Assembly (NCBI RefSeq): GCF_001044395.1
Contig: NZ_JANU01000003.1
Span: 1-64,000, forward strand
Origin: Caenimonas sp. SL110
GTDB lineage: Bacteria > Pseudomonadota > Gammaproteobacteria > Burkholderiales > Burkholderiaceae_C
Direction of reading: 5' to 3'
DNA length: 64,000 nt
In this document: positions 52,690-62,175 of the stretch, piece by piece
Numbering within the stretch: the stretch's first letter is position 1
How the letters are laid out: the number at the start of each line of letters is the position of its first letter
Position numbers and translations under genes: made by a program
The notes under the pieces: generated by a model
Told to the model about the DNA's origin: nothing
What the model saw: the letters and a program-made list of their open reading frames with translations, nothing else
Databases searched by the model: none

Positions 52690-53247
52690 ATGCTCAAGGC
52701 CACGCCAACCGCACTGCCCGAGGTGCTGGTGCTCGAACCGCGCGTGTTCGGTGACGATCGCGGGTTCTTCATGGAAAGCTGGAATGAAGCTGCGTTCCAC
52801 CAGGCCACCGGCACGCAGGTGCGTTTCGTGCAGGACAACCATTCGCGCTCTGCGCAGGGTGTGTTGCGCGGCCTGCACTACCAGATCCGCAATCCGCAGG
52901 GCAAGCTGGTTCGTGTCACCAGCGGCCGTGTGTTCGATGTGGCAGTGGACATGCGCAGGAGTTCGCCCAACCTGGGTCGCTGGGCCGGCGTCGAGTTGAG
53001 CGCGGAGAACAAAAAGCAGCTCTGGGTTCCCGCCGGTTTCGCGCATGGATTTGTGGTGCTATCGGACCATGCTGATTTTCTGTACAAGACCACCGAGTAC
53101 TACGCGCCCGAGCACGAGCGCGCGCTCGCGTGGAACGACCCCGACGTGGCGATCGACTGGCCGCTAGCCACGCTCGCCGGCGAACCGATTCTCTCGGGAA
53201 AGGACGCCGCCGCGCCGCGGTGGTCACAAGCCGAATTCTTTGATTGA
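52690..53247 (+). CDS. rmlC: dTDP-4-dehydrorhamnose 3,5-epimerase
   Basis: A 185-residue cupin epimerase. RGFFMESWNEAAF, QDNHSRSAQGVLRGLHYQ (catalytic His), KLVRVTSGRVFDVAVD and WVPAGFAHGFVVLSD are present. The ATG at 52690 closely follows the rmlA stop, completing the rmlBDAC set. Confidence 0.95.
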   Translation: MLKATPTALPEVLVLEPRVFGDDRGFFMESWNEAAFHQATGTQVRFVQDNHSRSAQGVLRGLHYQIRNPQGKLVRVTSGRVFDVAVDMRRSSPNLGRWAGVELSAENKKQLWVPAGFAHGFVVLSDHADFLYKTTEYYAPEHERALAWNDPDVAIDWPLATLAGEPILSGKDAAAPRWSQAEFFD

Positions 53248-53254
53248 AACCTTC

Positions 53255-54877
53255 ATGCAGTACGACAGTTTCGAATCATTCGAGGGTGAGAGCAGCCCAG
53301 TTGCAGATGCGCCGTATGCAGCTGGCGGTCCGTGGGGGACAACTTACCCCACGGTCATCGCCTTTTCATACACAGGTAACTACCGGATCGATGTCCTGCT
53401 TGACGACAACGATCCTTACGCCGGACCGATAGCCGACCGCCGCTGGAACTACCAGCAGGACATGGGCTCGAAGGTCACGGTCTCCTACAGCTTCATGAGC
53501 GATGTGCCTGTGTATGGGGGCAATGAAGACATCGGTGGCTTTGGCTTCCAGCCGTTCAGCGAGGCACAAAAGACAGCGACGCGCGAGATCATGGCCCGGT
53601 TGAGTTCGGAGCTTGGCATCACGCTGATCGAGACCAGCGATTCGGCCTATGACTATGGGCAGATCCGGCTAGGCAACAGCAACCAGAGCTGGATCCAGAC
53701 CGCCGGTTATGCGTGGCTGCCTAATCACGACGGCGAAAAGTCTGGCGACGTCTGGCTGGATTTCACCTTCTTGACGAATTTGTCCCCAGCGCCTGGGAAT
53801 ATCGGATATTCAACGCTGCTTCACGAGATCGGGCATGCGCTAGGCCTGAAGCATCCCGGCAACTACAACGCAGGCGACCCGACCAGCCAGGAACCCGGCA
53901 ACTACCTGGGCACGGCCGAAGACAACTACGCGTACACCGTGATGTCGTATGAGTCCGTCGCCGCCTTTCAGGAACGCGACTGGTACGGCATCTATGACCT
54001 GCTCGCATTGAAAGCCCTGTATGGCCGGGGCTCGTGGAATGCAGGCAACACGACCCACGCATTCACGAACGCCGATGGCGACATCCTCAAGGTGATCGAT
54101 GACACCTCGGGTGTCGACACGATTGACCTGTCGGCGGTGACGACGGGTGCAAAGCTCGACATGCGCCCCGGCACGTTCAGTTCGGTGGGTCTGGACTTCC
54201 GGGGCAATCCCGCAGTGGACAACCTGTCGATCGACTTCGACACCTCCATCGAAAACTTCATCGGCACCAGCCAGGCAGACACATTCATCGTCGGCAATAC
54301 GCCCGTCAGCGGCAATGGCAGCGGCGGCCTGGATACCGTGGTGTTCACATCGGCGCGCGGCGCGTATCAGGCCAGCGCTTCAGGTGTCACCGTTTCGGTC
54401 ACCGGCAGCGCAACCAACGACAGCTTCACCAACGTCGAGCGGCTTGCATTTGCCGACATCAACCTCGCATTCGACTTCACCGGAAACGCCGGCGAGGCTG
54501 CGCGCATTCTCGGCACGATCTTCGGCCAGGGGGACAACCCCAACCCTGCATATGCCAGCGTGCTGCTGTCGTATCTGGACAATGGCCTGGCCTATGAACA
54601 ACTGATGGACGGCGCGATCGACTTCCACTTCGGTGTCAATCACACCGTGACGCAACTGGTGTCCACGATCTACACCAACCTCGCAGGCGCGGCGCCCACG
54701 CCGCAGGCGCTCGATTACTACAGCGGCTTCATCACGCGTGGTGAATACACCGAAGCGCAGTTCGCCGTCGAGGCATCCAACACGGTTTTCGCCGACTGGA
54801 TCATCGACTTCGCGGGGCAATCGGTAACGGGGCTCGCGTACGACCGGGTCATGGACGGCGGATCGGGTTCGGCGTGA
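53255..54877 (+). CDS. M10-like metalloprotease, probable type I secretion substrate, with few RTX repeats
   Basis: About 540 residues from the ATG 53255; a TTG at 53240 overlapping rmlC is possible. There is no signal peptide. The zinc site is HEIGHALGLKHP near residue 190 and the Met-turn is VMSYES, so this is a serralysin-like metzincin. Unlike classical serralysins it has only traces of calcium-binding nonapeptides (SQADTFIVGN). The last 150 residues (ARILGTIFGQG, IYTNLAGAAPTPQALDYYSG) resemble a DUF4214-like tail. The type I secretion operon converges on it at 55068, so export by that system is the natural inference. Confidence 0.85.
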   Translation: MQYDSFESFEGESSPVADAPYAAGGPWGTTYPTVIAFSYTGNYRIDVLLDDNDPYAGPIADRRWNYQQDMGSKVTVSYSFMSDVPVYGGNEDIGGFGFQPFSEAQKTATREIMARLSSELGITLIETSDSAYDYGQIRLGNSNQSWIQTAGYAWLPNHDGEKSGDVWLDFTFLTNLSPAPGNIGYSTLLHEIGHALGLKHPGNYNAGDPTSQEPGNYLGTAEDNYAYTVMSYESVAAFQERDWYGIYDLLALKALYGRGSWNAGNTTHAFTNADGDILKVIDDTSGVDTIDLSAVTTGAKLDMRPGTFSSVGLDFRGNPAVDNLSIDFDTSIENFIGTSQADTFIVGNTPVSGNGSGGLDTVVFTSARGAYQASASGVTVSVTGSATNDSFTNVERLAFADINLAFDFTGNAGEAARILGTIFGQGDNPNPAYASVLLSYLDNGLAYEQLMDGAIDFHFGVNHTVTQLVSTIYTNLAGAAPTPQALDYYSGFITRGEYTEAQFAVEASNTVFADWIIDFAGQSVTGLAYDRVMDGGSGSA

Positions 54878-54909
54878 GAAGTCGCCAGCCCTGCTGACGG
54901 TTAACGAGG

Positions 54910-55050
54910 CTGTCATTGCAGGCTTGACCCGCAACCCATCTGTGATCAGGCACCGTCGCCGCTGCGCGGTGGATGCCGGATCGAGTCCGGCATGACAGCC
55001 TCCTTGACTGTCATTGCGGGCTTGACCCGCAATCCATCTGCGATCAGGCG
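54910..55050. repeat. Family A repeat, one full and one partial copy
   Basis: A full reverse copy (54910-54997) and the first hairpin of another (from about 55007) fill the space between the convergent protease and tolC genes. They could form a bidirectional transcription stop. Confidence 0.85.
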
Positions 55051-55067
55051 CGTGTCAGCCCCTCGCT

Positions 55068-56528
55068 TCAGGGCTTCAACCACCCATTGGCCTGCTCGAT
55101 CGCCTGCTCGTCGGCGATTCCAGCCAGGGCCTTCAGCCGGATGTGCGAAATCATGAACACGTAGCGGGCGTTCGACAGGTCGCGCAGTGCCTGCACGCGC
55201 GATTCTTCCGCGTTCAGGATGTCCACCAGCGTACGTGAGCCGCCTTCGAACGATCGGCGGTTCGACGTCACCATCACGTCGGCCGACCGCACGGCCTGCT
55301 CCAGCGCACGGATGCTCAGCACGCCTTCGGTGATGCCGCGATATTCTTTCTCCACCCGCAACGCGAGGTCGCGGCGCGTGGCTTCGAGCGCCTGCTCGGT
55401 GCGCTCGATTTCAGCCAGCGCCTGGCGGCTTTGCGAGTTGACCAGGCCACCCGCAAAGATCGGCACGTTCAGCTGCAAGCCGATGGACTTGTTGTTGAAT
55501 TTCGAGCTGATCCGCGTCGGGTTGTCGCTGTCACTCACGCTCCACTGCGCGATCGCGTCCAGCGTCGGCAAGTGGCCCGAGCGGGCCTTGGCGTATTCGT
55601 GGCGCGCTGCATCGCGCTGCGCCTGCAGCGACCGCAGCTCCGGGCTCATCAGCTCGGCGCGCTCGACCCAGTCCTGCAGCGTGCCCGGCGCTGGCGCCTG
55701 CCGCAGCTTCGCATCGTCAACCGACGCGAGGCTCGTGACCGGGACATTGATGATCACCTGCAACTGGCGGCGCGTGTACTGCACATGCTGGCGCGCTTCC
55801 AGTTCTTTTGCCAATGACATGTCGAGCCGGGCCTGCGCTTCGTCGATGTCGGTGCGCACCCCCGCGCCACCGGCGAAGCGCTTGCGTGCCGCGTCGAGCT
55901 GCGTGGTGTAGGCCGCTTTCTGTGCGGCGACGAGATTGACCTGGTCCTGCGCATACAGGGCTTCCAGGTACGCACTGGTCACGCGAACGGCCAGGTTCAT
56001 CGTCTCTTTATCGAGGATCGCGTTCGCATCTGCGACTTGCGCCTGGGCCTGGCGGTATTCGGCTATCTGGAACGGCCGGAAGATCGACTGGCGCAGCACG
56101 AGCGAACGGCTGCTGCTCGCGTATTCGATGTTGTTGGTGACCGGCGCACCCGTGGGGCCGGGCTCCGTTCTCGTGAGGTCGTTCTTGTTGCGCGTGGCCT
56201 GGGCGGAAATGTTGGGCAGCAGTGCCGCGCGCGCCTGGGGCAAACGCTCACGGCGACCATCGGCGGCGGCGCGCGCCACGCGGATCACGGAATCCTGTTC
56301 GATGGCCAGGCGGTAGGCCTGCGCCAGGGTCAGCGGTGTGCCGACGGGTTGTGTGGATGCAGCAACGGGGATCGCAGCCGTGGCTGGAGCCTGCACTGCC
56401 GGTGACACCTGGGATTGCGCCATTGCCACCGATGCGCCCCACAGCGGCGACGCGGCCAGCATGCAGGCTGCAGCGACGCGCGACAGGTCCGCGCGCAAAA
56501 CCGCGTGCGATTGAAATCGATTCATCAT
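55068..56528 (-). CDS. TolC-family outer membrane channel
   Basis: A 486-residue outer membrane efflux protein with a signal peptide ending near AMAQ. Two TolC-type repeats are visible: PLTLAQAYRLAIEQD to VRVTSAYLEALYAQD, and the second half with KFNNKSIGLQLNVPIFAGGLVNSQ and FEGGSRTLVDILNAEESR. The ATG overlaps the HlyD stop (ATGA). It provides the outer membrane exit of the type I secretion machine. Confidence 0.92.
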   Translation of the reverse strand: MMNRFQSHAVLRADLSRVAAACMLAASPLWGASVAMAQSQVSPAVQAPATAAIPVAASTQPVGTPLTLAQAYRLAIEQDSVIRVARAAADGRRERLPQARAALLPNISAQATRNKNDLTRTEPGPTGAPVTNNIEYASSSRSLVLRQSIFRPFQIAEYRQAQAQVADANAILDKETMNLAVRVTSAYLEALYAQDQVNLVAAQKAAYTTQLDAARKRFAGGAGVRTDIDEAQARLDMSLAKELEARQHVQYTRRQLQVIINVPVTSLASVDDAKLRQAPAPGTLQDWVERAELMSPELRSLQAQRDAARHEYAKARSGHLPTLDAIAQWSVSDSDNPTRISSKFNNKSIGLQLNVPIFAGGLVNSQSRQALAEIERTEQALEATRRDLALRVEKEYRGITEGVLSIRALEQAVRSADVMVTSNRRSFEGGSRTLVDILNAEESRVQALRDLSNARYVFMISHIRLKALAGIADEQAIEQANGWLKP

Positions 56529-57913
56529 TCTTCCTTCATGGCAGCTGCCAGGCGCTTGGTCAGCGGGTGCAGCATGTAGGCAAGCAGCGAGCGCTCACCG
56601 GTTTTCAGCACCACCTCCACCGGCATACCGGGCTGGAGCTGGCGCTTGCCGAGTTTCTTGAAACCATCGGGCGTCACGGAGACGCGCGAAAGATAGTACT
56701 GGACGCCATTGGCCGGATCGGTCAACAGGTCACCCGAAATTGAAACAACCTTGCCCTCGACCACCAGCGTGGGCGAATTGGCAAACGAGTTGAACCGGAT
56801 ATCAACCGGCAAGCCGGCATGCACCTTGTCGATGAGGTTGGGCGCAACACGGGTCTCGATCAACAGCGTTTCGTTGTCGGGCACGATGTCCATGATCTTC
56901 TGGCCGGCCTGGACCACACCGCCCACGGTCTGCACGGCCAGGCCGACCACCTGCCCGGCCGCCGGCGACTTGATCTCCACCCGCGCCAGGTCGTCGCCGA
57001 GCGCACGGAACTTGTGCTCATCGGACTGCACCTGCTGCGTCACGTCGGTCAGCTGGCTTTCGACTTCCTTGCGGTACTCCTGCTGGCGCGCAATCATCTT
57101 CTGCTTGAGTTCCAGGATGGATCGCTGCGCGCGGGTGATGCTGCCCAGCAGTTCGGCGATCGCTCCGTTGGCTTCCGACACCATGCGCTCGAGTTCGAGC
57201 TGGCGATTGCGCGGCGTGTAGCCTTCCTTGACCAGCTCGCGTGTCTGGGTCAGCTCTTCGTTGACCAGCTTGAGCGACTGGCGACGGCTTTCGAGCACGC
57301 CCTTGTAAGAGCCAATCAGCGCTTCCTGCCCCTGAATGCTTTCCTGCACCGCCTGCAGCTCGGCCTTGAGGCCCGCCTTGCGCGATTCGAACAGCTGCTG
57401 CTGCGTGACGATCTGCGACTGGATCAGCGGATCGGTGGATGCTGCCTGCAGGTCCGGGTGGAACACGATCTTCGGGGCGCCGGTCTGCTCGGCGATCAGC
57501 CGGCCCTGCGACGCGCGAAACGACAGGTAGTGCTGGCGAACCGACTCGTAGTTGGCTTTGGTCGCCGCTTCGTCGAGCTTCATCAGCAACTGGCCTTCTT
57601 TCACCCGGGAGCCTTCGCCCACCAGCACCTGCGTCACGATGCCACCACTGGGATGCTGCACCGCCTTGCGCTTGGTGTCGATGGCGATCATCCCCTGGCT
57701 GGGCACGCCTTCGTCGAGCGGCGCAAACGCGGCCCACAACAGGAAGCCGCCGAATCCCACGCCGAGCGCCCAGAGGCCGACCCTTGCGGCGCGCATGGCG
57801 TCACCCGACGGGGCGGGCGAAAGCGGGGATATCTCGTTTTTGTCTTGCACCACCAACGCGTCGGAATCAGCGTTCTGTGGGTTCAGGCGGGTCAGCAAAT
57901 CGGGTTTGGCCAT
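56525..57913 (-). CDS. HlyD/PrtE-family periplasmic adaptor
   Basis: A 462-residue membrane fusion protein with one N-terminal helix (about 47-62) after a cytosolic segment. A lipoyl-like strand region (KRKAVQHPSGGIVTQVLVGEG), a long coiled coil (about 120-320) and the beta-barrel end (QLQPGMPVEVVLKTGERSLLAYML) follow. It is the type I secretion adaptor linking the ABC proteins to TolC. It lies 54 bp after the ABC gene and overlaps tolC. Confidence 0.92.
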   Translation of the reverse strand: MAKPDLLTRLNPQNADSDALVVQDKNEISPLSPAPSGDAMRAARVGLWALGVGFGGFLLWAAFAPLDEGVPSQGMIAIDTKRKAVQHPSGGIVTQVLVGEGSRVKEGQLLMKLDEAATKANYESVRQHYLSFRASQGRLIAEQTGAPKIVFHPDLQAASTDPLIQSQIVTQQQLFESRKAGLKAELQAVQESIQGQEALIGSYKGVLESRRQSLKLVNEELTQTRELVKEGYTPRNRQLELERMVSEANGAIAELLGSITRAQRSILELKQKMIARQQEYRKEVESQLTDVTQQVQSDEHKFRALGDDLARVEIKSPAAGQVVGLAVQTVGGVVQAGQKIMDIVPDNETLLIETRVAPNLIDKVHAGLPVDIRFNSFANSPTLVVEGKVVSISGDLLTDPANGVQYYLSRVSVTPDGFKKLGKRQLQPGMPVEVVLKTGERSLLAYMLHPLTKRLAAAMKEE

Positions 57914-57967
57914 GTCAGGACTCTGGTGAAATTGGGGGTTGGGGCGCGGTTGGTGCGATGCGGGGCA

Positions 57968-59716
57968 TCAGGCCGGCAGGGGCGTGCCCAGGTCGGGCGC
58001 GGGGGGTTGTTGGGGCGCAGGGGACTGGGACGCAGGCGGGCGCAGCGAAGCCAGCACCGCATCACGCGGCCCATCGGAGACGATCACGCCGTCTTTCAGC
58101 AGGATGATGCGGTCGGCAACGCCCACCGCGCCGGTGCGGTGGGTGATGAGGAACACGGTCTTGCCCTGTTCCTTGAGCTGCCGGAGTGTGCGCACGAGTG
58201 CGGCTTCGCCTGCGTCGTCCAGGTTGGCGTTGGGCTCGTCCAGCACGATCAGCGCAGGGTTGCCGTAGACCGCACGGGCCAGGCCGATGCGCTGGCGCTG
58301 GCCGCCCGAAAGCAAGCCGCCCGCCTCGCCGATGGGCGTGTCGTAGCCCTTGGGAAAGCGCAGGATCATCTCGTGCAGCCCGGCGCAGCGCGCAGCCTCG
58401 ATCACCTTTTCAGGATTGGCCTGGCCGAAGCGGGCGATGTTCTCGGCAATCGAGCCCTCGAACAGCTCGATGTCTTGCGGCAGGTAGCCCAGGTGGGGCC
58501 CAAGCTCGATGCGGTTCCATCCGTTGATCGGCAAGCCGTCGAGCAGCACTTCACCCGAGACTGCGGGCCAGATGCCGACCATGACGCGTGCCAGCGTGGA
58601 CTTGCCCGAACCCGAAGGCCCGAGCACGGCAGTGATGGTGCCGGCTGGCACTTCAAAGCCGATGCCCTTCAGGATGGGTTCCTGGCGCCCTGCCGCTGTG
58701 GCCACCACATCGCGCAGTGTCACCTGGCCCTGTGGCGCCACGCGGCGCAGGTTCTCGTCGCGATCGGGGTATTCGTTGAGCAGGCTCTCCAGCCGCTCGA
58801 ACGCAGCACGGGTAAGGGCCAGCTGGCGCCAGGCGCTCACGAGCTGGTCGATGGGCGCCAGCGCGCGCGACATCAGCAGGTTGGCCGCAATCATGCCGCC
58901 GGGCGACAGCTCGCCATGGATCACCATGATGGCGCCGGCGCCCAGCGAGATCGACTGCTGGCTGTAGCGCAGCATCTTGCTCCACGCGGTGACCTTGTTG
59001 ATGATGGTCTGCGACGAGGCGCTGCGATGGAGAAATTCGTTTTGCCACTTGCGCCACCGCGTGCGCAGGTTGCCAATCATGCCCATCGACTCGATCACTT
59101 CCGAATTGCGCAGCTTGCTCTGGATGTAGGCGTTGACGTCCTGGCCGGCGCGCTGCGCCGCTTCGGCAGGCACCACCGTCTGGCGATGGCCGAACCACGC
59201 GAGCAGGCCCTGCACGATCGCAAAGAAGATGGCGAGCATGCCCAGGTACGGCTGCAGGAAGAAGATCACCACGATGTAGATCGGCGACCAGGGCGCATCG
59301 AAGAACGCGAAGATGCCCTGCCCCGTCAGGAACTGGCGGATCTGGATCAGGTCGCCAAAGGCACGCGACGGGCTGGCCGTGGACTGGCTCAGGTACGACT
59401 CGAAGCTCGCATTGAAGACACGCGTGGACAGGTGCTCGTCAAAGCGCACACCGGCGCGAACCAGCACGCGCGAGCGCGACCACTCCGACACGGCCATGAT
59501 GCCGAACAGGAACAGCGTGATGAGCGAGACCGCCACCAGCGTCAGCTCGCTCTGGCTCACCATCACGCGGTCAAAGATCTGCAGCATGTAGATCGTGGGG
59601 GCCAGCATCAGCAGGTTGGCCACGAAGCTGAAGATGCCGACGATCACGAATTCGCGCCGGAACGCCCACAGGGCTGCCGTGAGTTCGCTGCGCTCGAAGA
59701 ACTTGGGTTTGTTCAT
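57968..59716 (-). CDS. Type I secretion ABC transporter, PrtD-like, second of two
   Basis: A 582-residue membrane/ATPase half transporter. Membrane helices occupy about 20-300 (VIVGIFSFVANLLMLAPTIYM), and the FDAPWSPIYI signature of PrtD-type exporters is present. The ATPase has Walker A GPSGSGKST, LSGGQRQRIGLARA, Walker B LIVLDEPNANLD and an H-loop His. The C-terminus is Pro-rich. All catalytic residues look intact. It follows the first ABC gene by 18 bp. Confidence 0.92.
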   Translation of the reverse strand: MNKPKFFERSELTAALWAFRREFVIVGIFSFVANLLMLAPTIYMLQIFDRVMVSQSELTLVAVSLITLFLFGIMAVSEWSRSRVLVRAGVRFDEHLSTRVFNASFESYLSQSTASPSRAFGDLIQIRQFLTGQGIFAFFDAPWSPIYIVVIFFLQPYLGMLAIFFAIVQGLLAWFGHRQTVVPAEAAQRAGQDVNAYIQSKLRNSEVIESMGMIGNLRTRWRKWQNEFLHRSASSQTIINKVTAWSKMLRYSQQSISLGAGAIMVIHGELSPGGMIAANLLMSRALAPIDQLVSAWRQLALTRAAFERLESLLNEYPDRDENLRRVAPQGQVTLRDVVATAAGRQEPILKGIGFEVPAGTITAVLGPSGSGKSTLARVMVGIWPAVSGEVLLDGLPINGWNRIELGPHLGYLPQDIELFEGSIAENIARFGQANPEKVIEAARCAGLHEMILRFPKGYDTPIGEAGGLLSGGQRQRIGLARAVYGNPALIVLDEPNANLDDAGEAALVRTLRQLKEQGKTVFLITHRTGAVGVADRIILLKDGVIVSDGPRDAVLASLRPPASQSPAPQQPPAPDLGTPLPA

Positions 59717-59734
59717 TTTTTTGTTCTCGTCGGA

Positions 59735-61540
59735 TCAGGGTGCCGCAGCCAGGCGCGGTGCGCCCTGGCCGCCGGCCTTGCGTTGCTGTGCGGCTTGCTG
59801 CGCTTCCTTGGCGGCCTTCGCCATCGCAGCCAATATCTCGTCACGCGGACCGAAGCCCTGGACCTGGCCGTCCTTGAGCACGAGCAGCTTGTCCACCACC
59901 GCCAGCACGCTGGTGCGGTGTGTGTTCACGACGAACGTGGTGCCGCGTGCCTTCATTTCCTTGATGGCCGCAGCCAGCGCGGCATCACCCTCTTCGTCCA
60001 GGCTTGAATTGGGCTCATCGAGCACGACGAACACCGGGTCTCCGTACAGCGCGCGGGCCAGGCCGATGCGCTGGCGCTGGCCGCCCGAGAGGATGGCTCC
60101 CTCGCGCCCCACCGGGCTGTCGTAGCCCTGCGGCAGGCCCATGATGAGTTCGTGCAGTCCCACTGCGCGTGCGGCCGCCTGCACCTTGGCGGGCTCGGCC
60201 TCGCCGAAGCGTGCGATGTTTTCGGCAACCGTGCCTTCGAACAGCTCGACGTCCTGCGGCAGGTAGCCCACGTGCGGGCCAAGCTCTGCCTTGTCCCAGG
60301 CAAACACATCGACGCCATCGAGCCGAACCTTGCCGCTTGCTGCAGGCCACAGGCCCACCAGCAGCCGCGCCAGCGTGGTCTTGCCCGATGCAGAAGGCCC
60401 GATCACCGCGAGCACCTCACCAGGCGACACGCCGAATGCAACGCCGCGAAGAATCGTGGTCGACGTTCCCGGCGCTGTGGCGACCACATGCTCGACGGTC
60501 AGCAGACCCTTGGGTGCCGGCAGCGCCATCGTCTCGCCCTTGGCCGGAATCGCCGCCAGCAATGCATCGAGGCGTCCCCATGAATCACGCGCGCTGACCA
60601 CGCCACGCCACTGCGCAATGATCACGACCAGCGGCGACAGGATGCGGCCGCCGAGGATGGAGGCAACGATCATCATGCCGCTGCCCCCGTTGAGCGCGTT
60701 GTGCAGCAAGAGCCACGCGGCGACGCCCATGAGCGCAGAGCCCAAGGTGGTCTGGATGAACTTGGTCACGGCCTGGAAACCACCGGCGCGTTCGGATGCG
60801 ATGGCCTGCAGGCCCAGGAATTCGCGCTGCTTCTCGATCCAGCGGCGATGGATGTCCTTTTGCATGCCCATCGACTCGATCACCTGCGCATTGCGAAGCA
60901 CGCCGTCGGCGTACTGCTGCGCGCCGAATGCCATGCGGTTGGCAGCGATGAGCGGCGGCCGGGTCGAGCGTTCGTTCATCCAGCCCACCCCGGTCTGGAC
61001 GATGGCACCGACCACCGAGACCCATCCGAGCACCGGGCTGATCGCGAACACGATGACGATGAAGACCAGCGCGATGGGCGACTCCATCAGTGCGTTGATG
61101 ACCGGCGAGATGAAGAACTCGCGCACGGTGCGAAAGTCGCTCATGGTCTGCGAGGTGCCGCCCGGCATCTTGCGCAGGTTCGCGGTGAACATCGCCGAGA
61201 AAATGCGGTCACCCATCTTCGCGTCGAACTCGCCGCCTGCGGCCTGCAGCAACTGGGCACGCGACCATTCGAGCAGCTCCATCACCGCATACGCAAACAG
61301 CACCAGCAGCAGCAGCATGCCCAGCGTGAGGTAGTTGCGACTGGTGACCACGCGGTCGTAGACCTCCAGCATGTAGCCGGTTGGCGCGAGCACCAAAAGC
61401 GCGGCGATCAGGCTAAAGAGCAGGGCCTTCCTGAAATACGGCCTCAGGTCTTCCAGGGCCTGCGACATCTCGGACTTTTGCGGGCCTGCTGCCGCGAGCG
61501 CGGCCGCAGCTGCTGGGGATGGTGGTTTCGCCGGAGTCAT
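59735..61540 (-). CDS. Type I secretion ABC transporter, PrtD-like, first of two
   Basis: A 601-residue half transporter parallel to the next gene. Helices lie around 40-310 (LLFSLIAALLVLAPTGYMLEVYDRVV), and the ATPase has GPSASGKTT, YLPQDVELFEG, LSGGQRQRIGLARA, FVVLDEPNSSLD and an H-loop His. Having two complete PrtD-like proteins in one operon suggests a heterodimer or two alternative homodimers for different substrates. The ATG overlaps the stop of the TnpB-like gene (ATGA). Confidence 0.92.
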   Translation of the reverse strand: MTPAKPPSPAAAAALAAAGPQKSEMSQALEDLRPYFRKALLFSLIAALLVLAPTGYMLEVYDRVVTSRNYLTLGMLLLLVLFAYAVMELLEWSRAQLLQAAGGEFDAKMGDRIFSAMFTANLRKMPGGTSQTMSDFRTVREFFISPVINALMESPIALVFIVIVFAISPVLGWVSVVGAIVQTGVGWMNERSTRPPLIAANRMAFGAQQYADGVLRNAQVIESMGMQKDIHRRWIEKQREFLGLQAIASERAGGFQAVTKFIQTTLGSALMGVAAWLLLHNALNGGSGMMIVASILGGRILSPLVVIIAQWRGVVSARDSWGRLDALLAAIPAKGETMALPAPKGLLTVEHVVATAPGTSTTILRGVAFGVSPGEVLAVIGPSASGKTTLARLLVGLWPAASGKVRLDGVDVFAWDKAELGPHVGYLPQDVELFEGTVAENIARFGEAEPAKVQAAARAVGLHELIMGLPQGYDSPVGREGAILSGGQRQRIGLARALYGDPVFVVLDEPNSSLDEEGDAALAAAIKEMKARGTTFVVNTHRTSVLAVVDKLLVLKDGQVQGFGPRDEILAAMAKAAKEAQQAAQQRKAGGQGAPRLAAAP

Positions 61541-62175
61541 TGCAGTGCCTCTACCTTCACGTAATCGGGGATCTGCCCCTTGTCCTGGCTCGCGTGCGCA
61601 ACGCGCGCGGCCGCTGTTTCATCCTGCTGCGAATCCTCAACCAGGAAGGTCAGGGATAGCTCGAATTTTTCGTCCTTGCGGCGCGACAGCACCACTTCAA
61701 GCAGCTTGCGCTCATGAAACTGCGCTTCATCTGCGGGCCGCATCGCGAGCTTCATGCGCATGCGCCCGTCCAGCGTGTAAAGCGACAGGATGCCTGCCTT
61801 GAGGCTGAGTGTGTGGCGGTCGAAATAGACCGGATTGCTGTCCGCGAAATGCATCAGCGGCAACGGCTTGTCGCCCAGCCGGCTGAGGTGAAACGGGCTG
61901 CCCGGATTCTGGAACACCTGCCGCGCCGTGCGCGACACCGCATAGATCGCATTGCAGACCATCTGGGAGCCCACCAAAGGAAACTGCTGGCGCAGCGACC
62001 GGTACGCCAGGTGGTGCAACGTCACGCGATTCCAGTTGCGGTTTTGCTGGACCGTGGGCGCGAGCGCATTGCACAGCTGCGCGAAGGCAACCTGCAATTC
62101 AACGAGTTTGCGGGCCTGCTCCGGCGTGGCGTTCAGCGCAATGCGCAGGGAATCCCTGCGCGGCGAAATTTTCAT
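61537..62175 (-). CDS. Unrecognised 212-aa protein resembling the N-terminal (WED/REC) half of TnpB, no RuvC
   Basis: I do not recognise a named family. The layout resembles the TnpB/IS605 OrfB N-terminal half. It has an opening strand (RIALNATPEQARKLVEL), a helix with CNAL, a helix SQMVCNAIYAVSRTARQVF, strands VYFDRHTLSL and ILSLYTLDG, and a late VVLSRRKDEKFELSLTFLVE. In TnpB a RuvC GIDVG would follow. Here the protein ends after a short tail (PDYVKVEALQ), with no RuvC or zinc finger. It is the first gene of the type I secretion operon and overlaps the ABC start (ATGA). An 11-bp perfect inverted repeat covers its ATG. A domesticated regulator is one idea; an unrelated secretion helper is another. 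The similarity was judged by eye only. Confidence 0.5.
   Translation of the reverse strand: MKISPRRDSLRIALNATPEQARKLVELQVAFAQLCNALAPTVQQNRNWNRVTLHHLAYRSLRQQFPLVGSQMVCNAIYAVSRTARQVFQNPGSPFHLSRLGDKPLPLMHFADSNPVYFDRHTLSLKAGILSLYTLDGRMRMKLAMRPADEAQFHERKLLEVVLSRRKDEKFELSLTFLVEDSQQDETAAARVAHASQDKGQIPDYVKVEALQ

Noticed and set aside
56819..60007. Very long plus-strand open frame (over 1000 codons) across the secretion genes
   Set aside because: It is the antisense frame of HlyD and the ABC genes, which have clear conserved motifs; its own translation is His/Arg-rich with no domain. GC-rich codon use produces such open shadows.
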